From the NCBI GenBank assembly GCA_963989245.1, contig OZ022347.1:4216448-4280447 (forward strand): a DNA stretch of 64,000 nucleotides. Reading direction: 5' to 3'. Below the pieces are notes generated by a model. It was not told where the DNA came from and did not search any database. It saw only the letters and a list, made by a program, of their open reading frames with translations. The stretch is from Nansenia antarctica (lineage: Eukaryota > Chordata > Actinopteri > Argentiniformes > Microstomatidae). The first letter of the stretch is position 1; each line of letters begins with the position of its first letter. Positions 31,726 through 40,584 of this stretch are shown here, in pieces. The position numbers were made by a program, and so were the translations under genes.

Positions 31726-32807
31726 TAAGGCTGCCACGATTAGTCGACTAGTCACGACGACGTCGACTACCAAAATCGTCGCCGACATATTTGGTAATCG
31801 CCGTAGTCGCATGTTTTTTTGGAGCTGAAATAAGCGTGTTTTTTTTTTTTTTTTTTTTTGCCTAGCACCCGGGGAGCCCCCCCTCCCAAATTTCGTTGTT
31901 TGGTACCTGTACTATATCAATGACAATAAAGACCATTCATTTCATTCGATAAGCATTCGTTTTTCTTCCCTGAAGCTGCCACTGGCTAGCGTCTCCCAGT
32001 GTCTTTGATGTACATGCGCAGTGTCGGTCATCCGGGGCACACGTGACTTCCCCGGAAAAACAAACAGAGAAATGTCTTCCTGTCCTCGTACCATTTCAAC
32101 CACAACGTTGAAAAAAAGAATGTAAAATGTAAAATTTGCAAAGCTGAACTCGCTTATCATGGCAGCACGTCTATGATGCGCGAGCATCTAAAAAGGAAGC
32201 ACGTTGTGGCAGATGACGAGGAAGACGATGGCTCGTCTCGGTAAGCTAGTTAGCTTGTTATTGGCTAACGATATCGTTACGTTAAAAGCCTTCTTACATT
32301 ATTTTACGTTGTCATCCAAGCGATACTTATCAAATAGCTAAAAATGTTGTCTTAACGTTACAGTGCTAAGAAGGCGCGTTCTACTATGAGATGAGTGAAG
32401 CAAAGCAAAACTTTTGTACTCTGTACAAGTATTTATTTTTGTTTTTGTATTCTTTTGGTTGCCTAGTGCCTAGCCTACCTCATTTTACTCAGCAGTTTGC
32501 ACCCTCTACTACTCTTTACATTACATTACATGCAAGTGATGCCAGAAATAAATCTGCAAAGTTCATTAAAATATCTATTTTTGAGTGAACAATCATTTTA
32601 ATTGTCTTTATTTTTAGTTAGCACATGCCTACAACAACAACTAACAACTTCAAGCTAAATTTAGAAGCTGATTTAGAAGATGATAGCTAAATAAGAGCGA
32701 TTGAGTAATTGTGCGATAAGCTGTAATTTATGATCCGATTAGTCGACTAATCGTCAAAATAATCGGTGACTAGTCGACTATGAAAATAATCGCTTGTGGC
32801 AGCCCTA
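31726..32807. mobile_element. hAT deletion derivative with BED finger remnant
   Basis: Ends TAAGGCTGCCACGATTAG and TGTGGCAGCCCTA are inverted repeats, flanked by a perfect 8-bp duplication CAGTAGTG (31718-31725, 32808-32815). Copy A has the empty site at about 20812-20820. Inside, 32080-32240 encodes KCKICKAELAYHG and MMREHLKRKH, a BED zinc finger, followed by a donor CGG/GTAAGC. The rest of a transposase is missing. A LINE tail fragment is inserted at 31861-31947. Confidence 0.9.
31861..31947 (+). mobile_element. LINE 3' tail fragment
   Basis: Same tail as 37551-37645 (CTAGCACCCGGGGAGCC, TTTCGTTGTTTGGTACCTG, ACAATAAAGACC), preceded by a long T run. It is inserted in the hAT derivative. Confidence 0.75.
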
Positions 32808-33136
32808 CAGTAGTGGACAGAGCGCAGACCCACAGGCAGTTCATATAATCGCCGGGGACTTCAATCATGCTGACCTGAAGGTAGTTCTACCGAAGTTCTA
32901 TCAGCATGTTAAATGTGCAACAAGAGGAGAAAAAACACTGGATAAGGTATACACCAACATCAAGCTTGCTTACAAGGCTAGACCGCTAGCTCATCTAGGC
33001 ATGTCTGACCACGTGTCAATCCTCCTGATCCCAGCCTACACTCCCATGAGGAAAAGTGCTCCCATCACCACTAAGACTGTCAGAACCTGGCCAGCAGGGT
33101 CCGCTCCACTGCAGATCTGCCTGAATGACACCTCAT

Positions 33137-33598
33137 TAGGGATGCTCCGATTTATCGGCCACCGATTTAAATCGGCCGATTTCACTCCAAATGACTCGAT
33201 CGGTGATCGGCAAAAATGGCCGATCGCAAAAACCGATTTTATTTTTTATTTTATTTTTCTGGGGAAGACAGATAACTGAACAGAAAACATAGGAGGACGT
33301 AACAGTAAACCATGAAGGCCATGTTTATGGTTTTATACAGCCATATCCACTGACTTGGGCTTCAGGCCCTAACTGGGTGATAGGCCAGACCTTTACTATG
33401 CCATAAAAATGGGTCTGCGTTTGCTTGGTGCCTAATGGATAAAAACTTTTGTCTAAAAAGCAAAAAATATGTAGGCTATCCAGTCAGTAGGCCTACAGTT
33501 ATGTATTAAAAAAAAAATCGGTATCGGTATCGGTTGATCTTGAGGAAAAAAATCGGTGATCGGTATCGGCCCCAAAAATCCAGATCGGAGCATCCCTA
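33137..33598. mobile_element. non-autonomous hAT element, copy B
   Basis: 462 bp, same ends as 21141-21606 and the same 8-bp duplication CACCTCAT (33129-33136, 33599-33606). Confidence 0.95.
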
Positions 33599-35456
33599 CA
33601 CCTCATGGCAGGAATATGAGCATGAGGACCTGGAACAGTTCACGTCGTCGGTTCTGAACCACATAGTGAACTGCACCAACTCAGCCACCGTGGACAAACG
33701 TGTCCGGGTCTACCCCAACACGAAGCCATGGATGACTGTGAAGGTCCAAAAACTGCTCAAGGAGCGGGACAACGCCTTCTCAGCGAAGGACACACAGCAG
33801 TACAGCACCACCAGGGCTAACCTAAAGCGTGGCATCCGGGAGGCCAAGGCAGACCACAGAGAGAAGATTGAGGAATGCTTCCTGAGCAACGACTCCAGGC
33901 GGGTGTGGCAGGGGGATCAGCACATGACAAACTTCAGAGCCAACAGGCTCACAGCCGCGGAGGACGACCCCCTGCTGGCGGAAAAGCTGAACTCCTTCTA
34001 CGCCCGGTTCGACGAGGGGCGAACGGAGGTAACCACAACACAAACACCACTCTCTCCAGCTCTCAGCAGCCTCACCCTCACAGAGCATGAAGTGAGACGC
34101 GTGCTGAAGGCGGTGGACCCCAGGAAAGCCTCAGGGCCGGATGGCATCCTGGGACGGGTGCTGAGGGACTGCGCCGACCAGCTGGCCGGGGTTTTCACCA
34201 ACATCTTCAACCAGTCCCTGTCCCAGGCCACCATCCCACCCTGCCTGAAAACCTCAACTATCATCCCAGTCCCGAAGAAAAGCACGGTGAGCTGCCTAAA
34301 CGACTACCGCCCGGTGGCACTCACACCAATCATCATGAAGTGCTTCGAGAAACTAGTCCAGGCCCACATAGTCACACACCTCCCACCCAACCTGGATCCA
34401 TACCAGTTCGCCTACAGAGCCCACAGGTCCACAGAGGACGCCATCGCGACGACTCTCCTCTCCACTCCACTCTATCCCACCTGGAGAGGGGAAACAGCTA
34501 CGCGAGACTGCTCTTTGTGGACTTCAGCTCTGCCTTCAACACCATCCTTCCAGACAGGCTAGTGACCAAACTACTAGACCTGGGACTATCACACTCTATA
34601 TGTGCATGGATCAAGGACTTCCTGTCTGACCGCCCCCAGAGGGTGCGGGTGGGCTCCCACACCTCCACAGCCCTCAGACTCAGCACTGGGTCCTGCGTGC
34701 TAAGCCCCATCCTCTACAACCTCTACACCTACGACTTCACCCCCGTCCACCCCAGCAACTCCATCGTAAAGTTTGCAGACGACACCACCGTGGTGGGCTG
34801 CATCTCGGAGGGGGACGAGGCGGCGTACAGGGATGAGGTGGAGCAGCTGGGCAAGCTGTGCAAGGTTAACAACCTGCTGCTGAACCAGTCAAAGACCCAG
34901 GAAATCATCGTGGACTTCAGGAGGAAAAAATCTGAGGTCCAGCCCCTGCTCGTCGATGGAGGGAGCGTGGAGAGAGTCTCAACCCTCCGATTCCTGGGGG
35001 TGCACATACAGGATGACCTGTCCTGGAAGAACAACACAGCAGCCATCATCAAGAAGGCACAACAGCGGCTCTTCTTCCTGAGAGTCCTCAGGAAAGACCA
35101 CTTCAGACAGGAGATGCTGGTGGCCTTCTACCGCTGCGCAGTGGAGAGCATCCTCACCTACTGCATCTGCAACTGGTTCTCCAGCTGCACAGCCGCAGAG
35201 AGGAATGCGCTACAGAGAGTCGTGAGAACGGCCCAGAAGATCACCGGCTCCCCCTCCCCTCTCTGGAAGAGCTGTACAACACACGCTGCCTCAGGAAGGC
35301 CTCCAAGATCTCCAGAGACCCATCCCACCCTGGGTACGAACACTTTGCTCGGCTGCCCTCGGACAGGCGGTTCAGGACCATGTTCGCAAGGACAAACAGA
35401 CTGAAGCTCAGCTTCTACCCCAGGGCCATTCAGGCCCTGAACACAGCAAAGACCTA
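33599..35456 (+). pseudogene. LINE linker and reverse transcriptase (frameshifted)
   Basis: Reverse transcriptase of the LINE. The first frame, open to 34562, includes ASGPDGILGRVLRDCADQLA, SCLNDYRPVALTPIIMKCFE and FAYRAHRSTEDAI. A frameshift near 34460 moves to a frame with ARLLFVDFSSAFNTILPDRL and the catalytic KFADDTTVVG, then thumb sequence (RFLGVHIQDDLSW). A second frameshift near 35265 leads to LYNTRCLRKASKISRD and an end at 35456. The position expected to read GVPQG is altered (STGSCVLSP). Two frameshifts mean this copy is not functional as written. Confidence 0.8.
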
Positions 35457-35653
35457 GGTTCTAGGCCCTGGACAATCTAGACAATTTGATGGCAGCTACT
35501 AGATTGAAATCAAGTGCAATACTGAAACACAACTGTGAACATTTCAAACCTGCAAACTGCGACACTTTAAATGAATGTGCAATAACACTATGTGCAATAT
35601 GACAACCCTCGGGTACATAAGGTTCAGAGATAGGAAATGTTAGAATAGGTATA

Positions 35654-37430
35654 CAGTGTTTCCCCTAGGTTTGCTGCCTTGGGGGGGTGGCATGGACCGT
35701 GGCATGGACCCCCCCCCAGGGGGTAAGACCCTGCCTCATACCAGCGTCATGTCCAGGGGTGTACTTGTACATTAAGCCGCCTCACACTACGGAAACAGGA
35801 GATCAGGCTCCTGCCCTATGGGCCATTAGGCTCCAGAATAGGGCTGGGTTCAAAAAATCGATTTCCCGATTCTGAATCGATCTTCATTAAAATGAGCGAT
35901 TATCGATTCATAAATCCCGAGATCGATCTCTTTTTTTTTTTTTTTTTGCTTGCAGCTTCAACCCGCAACGAGATCTCGTGGCCAGATCTCGCGCTACAAG
36001 AATTTATCATATCTCACGCAACGTGAGGTCTCAACACTAAAATCTAAAAACATGGCGATGGCAGGGACACTCAAGTCACCACCAGGCTTAAAGTCAGATG
36101 TCTGGGTGCATTTTGGATTTAAAAAATGTGACGATAGAGATGAACTGGACAAAAGCAAAGTCATATGTAAATAAAAAGTACATTCATGTAACTGCTTTGG
36201 AGTCAATTCATTGATATGTTTAACAATGCTACATGTTATAGGGTTCCTTGAACCATTTATAGCATTAGTTCGGAGAATCTCTTTAATATTCAAGCAAAAA
36301 ATGTATATTGTAACTAGATCGAATCGGAATCGAATCGAATCGAATCGAATCGTGAATCGAGAGCTGTGAATCGGAATCGAATCGTTTTGGGAAATCAGTG
36401 GCGATACCCAGCCCTACTCCAGAACCATCGGTTCTCAAGGCTACTTACTTATGTGGTCTTGACTACCTGTCCACTTTCTCACCTGGTTCTTGCCCTCTCT
36501 CTCTGGTGTGCCGACACCATCCTGCTCTCTCTCCTTCTCTCCCTCCCTACCCTCCTCTCTCCCTTTTTCTGTCAACCAAAAGGTAAACAAAACAGCCAGA
36601 GTATTTATAATCTAATAAGAGGCATACATTGATCCATATCAATTTATAACATAATTATAATTGAATATTGGATTGCTGTGGGCAATCCAGTCAGATAATC
36701 ATGTCATTTTGACTTTACTCTCTCACCTGAAAAAAAATCGTATGTCCAACTATAAAAAACAGACATTTCCAATGCTTCAATCAACTGTCCATGTACTGTA
36801 AATATGCCATTATGGTATTACCATGAAGCCCAACTCTAGCAGAATAAGAAAGATAGTATATCTACTTTAAGTAAAATAATAAAGTGTCTCCAGTTAGCTC
36901 TTTAGCTGGCAAGTGTGCAAGGAGACTAGCTCATCTAATCACCTCTGAGCTAGCTAGCTAGCTTGATAGTTCTTTGACACTATTTACACTATGGAACTAT
37001 AGTCAGACACTTTCTAGTCACGATAATAACGACCAATTTTAACCAACTTTCTCTGTCAGAACACTCAGCAATTATATTTGCTAACGTTTGAACTTGCTTA
37101 CTTTCAATCTGCAGACATCACAGCCGGCAAAAAAATCTCGCGTCTCGCGCGCACACTTGCGCAAAATCTTGTATTATTCTCCAGCGCGGCACAGCGCAAA
37201 GTGTGGAGATAAAGACTATGCGAGACTACGGCGGACTAACATTACCAACGAGCCTATGGGCTTGCCACTCGCCAGATTCGGGTTGGGTGCGTTTAAAAAA
37301 CGCGGATATTTTAGCCTGCTTGTCAGATGTTTGGTGTCTACGTCCGTAATAATTCCTCTTTCTTGGGGGGGCGGGGGGTTCCGTTGGGAGGGCGGCCCGC
37401 CCCCCCAAGGCAATGGTAGGGGAAACACTG
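35654..37430 (-). mobile_element. hAT-like element in LINE 3' UTR, decayed
   Basis: Ends CAGTGTTTCCCCTA and TAGGGGAAACACTG are inverted repeats. GTATA flanks both sides (35649-35653, 37431-37435), shorter than the 8 bp usual for hAT. On the minus strand just inside the right end is an N-terminal transposase-like frame (KISAFFKRTQPESGEW). The rest of the coding region is gone. A second hAT element sits inside (35839-36416). Confidence 0.7.
35839..36416 (+). mobile_element. hAT deletion derivative (578 bp) with BED fragment
   Basis: Ends TAGGGCTGGGTT and ACCCAGCCCTA with a perfect 8-bp duplication CTCCAGAA (35831-35838, 36417-36424). Subterminal GAATC repeats occur near the right end. 36052-36171 encodes SDVWVHFGFKKCDDRDELDK followed by SKVICK and a stop, the start of a BED finger cut before its second cysteine. 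Confidence 0.9.
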
Positions 37431-37550
37431 GTATAGCATAGCATAGAGTACAGCACAGTGTTTTATTTGTATAGTATAGTATAGTGGATAGTGTACATAG
37501 CCTTTATTTATGTAAACCAGCTCTTTTCCCTTCTTGTTTTTAGTTTTTTT

Positions 37551-37645
37551 TCCTAGCACCAGGGGAGCCCCCCCTCCCAAATGTCGTTGTTTGGTACCTG
37601 TACTATATCAATGACAATAAAGACCATTCATTCATTCATTCATTC
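37551..37645 (+). repeat. LINE 3' tail with (ATTC)n
   Basis: CTAGCACCAGGGGAGCC, TTTCGTTGTTTGGTACCTG, CAATGACAATAAAGACC, then ATTC repeats. Copies also occur at 8688-8770 (minus), 31861-31947 and 39569-39663. Confidence 0.85.
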
Positions 37646-38325
37646 AAGATGGCGAGCAAGATAGAATAAAAAAAAGCTAAAGATGCCGCACTTCGGACCA
37701 CAAAAATGCAGTTGACACAAGGTGTCACCAAGTTGGGGGGGCCATGGTCCAAGAAGGAGGTGCAGTCGCGGCTCAACGAGATAGGCTCTGGTGAGTGGAG
37801 GGAGGCGCTCCTGGCCCAGATAAGATTTCAAAAAACCGTCCTGAACTCTGCGGGGGAGAGGCATCTCTTCCAGGAAACAAGGGAGAAGAGGAAATACTCT
37901 GTGGAAGAACAAAAAAAAAACTCATGTCCATCTTGGAGGCTAATGTCAGTGTCCCTCAGATCATTCAGCCTGGTGGTCTTGTATATAGGTCCAGGGAAGA
38001 GCAGCAAATCACAATTAGCGACTGCAGAGCCAAAATGCTCTTTAAATTAAAAGAGGCAGAGCAGAAGGGGAAAATACAGCAGGCTATGTCATGGCTGGAG
38101 GAGTTCGGTAGAAGGCCTGAGCTGTTGGTTGGCAGGAGGGTCATGCACCTGTGCAAGGAGGATGGGAAGGTAGAGTGGTTTCCAGCAACAGTCTGTGGAC
38201 TTAAAGAGCCTCAAGCAGAGGAAGTCATTAACACTCTGTTCAACATCAAGTATGATGTTTGTGAGGAACACTGGTGTTTTCCTCTTTTAAAGGATATTAA
38301 AAACCACGATTTGTACTTTCTCTGA
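37646..38325 (+). pseudogene. gene X exon 4, 3' part: C-terminal domain (copy B)
   Basis: The frame that continues gene X after the LINE. It starts in a charged helix (MASKIE, an in-frame TAA at 37667-37669, then KKAKDAALRTTK). Next come GVTKLGGPWSKKEVQSRLNE and EALLAQIRFQKTVLNSAGE, and an A run of ten at 37911-37920 that shifts the frame. The last frame carries LMSILEANVSVPQIIQPGGL and a compact C-terminal domain with VGRRVMHLCKEDGKVEWFPA and FNIKYDVCEEHWCFPLLKD, which looks Tudor-like in its spacing. It ends at 38325 with an AATAAA signal 29 bp on. Assignment to gene X rests on position, the AAGAT duplication and frame, and on my recollection of an uncharacterised family with this domain order. 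Confidence 0.6.
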
Positions 38326-38353
38326 TCACTCCCCACCCACCTCCGTCCCATTG

Positions 38354-38359
38354 AATAAA
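38354..38359 (+). terminator. polyadenylation signal of gene X
   Basis: AATAAA shortly after the stop codon of the C-terminal frame. Confidence 0.5.
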
Positions 38360-38513
38360 TGTTTTGTTACCTACCTTTAGTGCCTGGACCTGGATTATTT
38401 ATGCAATTTCTTGGTCATAACTCTTCCTCTCTTTTTGAATTATGCATAGTTTTATGCATAGCATTTATACACAAAAACCAAACACAGCATTTACAAAAGA
38501 CAACAAAAACATT

Positions 38514-38870
38514 ACGGTGGCCATGTTAGATTTAGTCTGCCCTCTTGGATATGAATTGTGTGATAAATGTTTCTATTTGCTATTAATATTGGTCTTAAAA
38601 TTCTCAAAAACATGATATATAGGTTTATTTAATAAAAATGAACAGTTTAAAAGATACATTTGAATTTCATAATTGTGTATCCAGTGTCTTAACGACAGCC
38701 ATATTGGATTTAATCCGCCATCTTGGATATTAATTGTGCGATAAAAAATGTAATTTGCTATTAATATTGGTCTTAAAATTCTGAAAAGAATGATATATAG
38801 GTTTGTGTAATAAAAATGAATAGTTTAAAAGATAAAGTTGAATTTCATAATTTGTGTGTTCCATTACTGC
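38514..38870. repeat. two tandem copies of a 178-bp unit
   Basis: CTTGGATATGAATTGTG (38544) recurs as CTTGGATATTAATTGTG (38722), with GCTATTAATATTGGTCTTAA and ATGATATATAGGTTT in both. The units contain GCCATNTTGG-like motifs. The function is unknown. 38871-39094 holds nothing else. Confidence 0.8.
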
Positions 38871-39094
38871 ACAGCAGTGACCACTTGTTATGTCTAGATT
38901 CTATTGAGATAAATTCCTGGAATTCACATGTGTATGTAAAGAGGTCAACCTTGATAACTTTTGAACCGTACATGATAGAACCATGGGGTTTGGACCATTG
39001 TTTTTCTCATGAAATTCTCTGTGAGATGGACATGTTTATTTTAATCTAAAGTGAAAGCAAAATGATATGTGTGAACAGAACACCCTATATAGTA

Positions 39095-39663
39095 TAGTTA
39101 GTAGATAGTGTACATGGACAAGACTGTCAGAACCTGGCCAGAAGGGTCCGCTCCACTGCAGATCTGCCTAAATGACACCTCATGGCAGGAATATGAGCAT
39201 GAGGACCTGGAACAGTTCACGTCGTCGGTTCTGAACCACATAGTGAACTGCACCAACTCAGTCACCGTGGACAAACGGGTCCAGCAAGTATGCAAGTATG
39301 GCCCATTTGAAACAGTTACATCACACTGAAGGGAAGCATGGCAGCAGTAGTCTTCTAAGTAAGGAACTTTTATAAATTATATATTTTTTAAAAATTAAAC
39401 ATTCATTTCTACATTTGATGTGTCAAACATAATATTTAAGCATTGAAAAAATGATATTTTAAGCATTATATTTATATTCATTCATTCATTCAATAATACT
39501 TCAGAGAGTAAAGCTTAGACATAGCCTTTATTTATGTAAACCAGCTCTTTTCCCTTTTTTTTTTTTTTCTAGCACCAGGGGAGCCCCCCCTCACAAATGT
39601 CGTTGTATGGTACCTGTACTATATTAATGACAATAAAGACCATTCATTCATTCATTCATTCAT
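39095..39663 (+). mobile_element. rearranged LINE fragment
   Basis: Pieces of the same LINE: 3' UTR sequence (TAGATAGTGTACAT) joined to an endonuclease-to-linker piece (39117-39290), then non-LINE sequence, then 3' UTR and (ATTC)n tail (39520-39663). The 39173-39188 stretch shows the uninterrupted version of the hAT target site. Confidence 0.7.
39292..39500. repeat. dispersed duplication, copy 1
   Basis: GCAAGTATGGCCCATTTGAA and CACTGAAGGGAAGCATGGCA recur at 40331-40530. Similarity lasts about 180 bp. No coding capacity was seen. Confidence 0.75.
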
Positions 39664-40330
39664 CCGTCATTGTTATTAGCTAGCTGGAGTTAGCTAGTGT
39701 TACCTAGCAACCGAATTGCTACTGCCGTAAACCTACCTGCAGCTAACGTAAAGCTAAAGAGGGTGGATAGCTATTAGCTAGCTGCTTCAATGTGATTCGT
39801 CTAATAAAACGAGGTCCTGCGATGACTCACAACATTACATTACGTTAATTCTTCCTAAACAGATCTGAATAAATAACATGTGACATACAGTAAAAGGGGT
39901 ATGTTAGTGCATGTGGCCTTTAGGGCCTCTAGTTCCACACACACACACACCGGGGCTAACATGCATGCGCCATACTGGACGCTACTAGAATAGGCTACAA
40001 AAGAACCAACGCATTTGCCTTTGGCCAGTTAAAGTTATTATTCATCTGGCTAATATCTTAGTTGTCCTTACCTGCGACGCGATGCTTTATTTAATCACAC
40101 TCCGGGAGCGTCGAGATGCATACGCTGTCTTGCATAAGGAGAATGGAATCAACCTTTGATCAGATAGAATGAAAATGCTGCTCTGACAAAAACACAAACA
40201 CTGTCGGTTTTTGATGACGTCACCGGGCCCTGCGTCCATTGCAATGGACGTCACATGTTTAGTGGGTGTTATGTATGATCTAATGGTGCTCGCATTGGTT
40301 ATTTAGTAGACCTTAATTAAACAATCAGAT

Positions 40331-40530
40331 GCAAGTATGGCCCATTTGAAACAGTTACATCACACTGAAGGGAAGCATGGCAGCAGTACCTCAAGAGTCT
40401 TAAGTAAACTTTTATAACAGCATTATATATATTTTTTATAAATTAATTTCTACATTTGATGTGTTAAATATAATCTTTAAGCATTGAAAATGTTATTTTA
40501 CATCATTTATCAATACCATAAAAACAGCAA
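40331..40530. repeat. dispersed duplication, copy 2
   Basis: Second copy of 39292-39500. The stretch between (39664-40330) holds only a short CA run near 39940 and no recognised gene. Confidence 0.75.
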
Positions 40531-40584
40531 AAACAGCATCTAGTTGCATAGATAATTGATCAATACAATTAAATCAGCAAAGAG

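Larger units (their letters stand above)
26192..33825. repeat. duplicated block, copy B
   Basis: Counterpart of 15280-21833 at an offset of 10,912 bp, with an extra hAT element (31726-32807 plus its target duplication). Past 33825 the LINE continues where copy A breaks. Confidence 0.9.
31152..37645 (+). mobile_element. LINE (jockey/L2-like), near full length, with nested hAT insertions
   Basis: Starts inside gene X exon 4 and ends with the tail ACAATAAAGACC and (ATTC)n at 37645. AAGAT flanks both ends (31147-31151, 37646-37650), a short target duplication. It encodes APE endonuclease and RT in the order expected for this group. Four DNA elements interrupt it: 31726-32807, 33137-33598 and 35654-37430, the last of which contains 35839-36416. 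Without these the element is about 3.2 kb. Confidence 0.8.

Noticed and set aside
35654..37430. Calling the element a certain hAT from its ends
   Set aside because: The CAGTGTTTCC ends fit hAT, but only 5 bp (GTATA) match at the flanks instead of 8, so the class is left as hAT-like.
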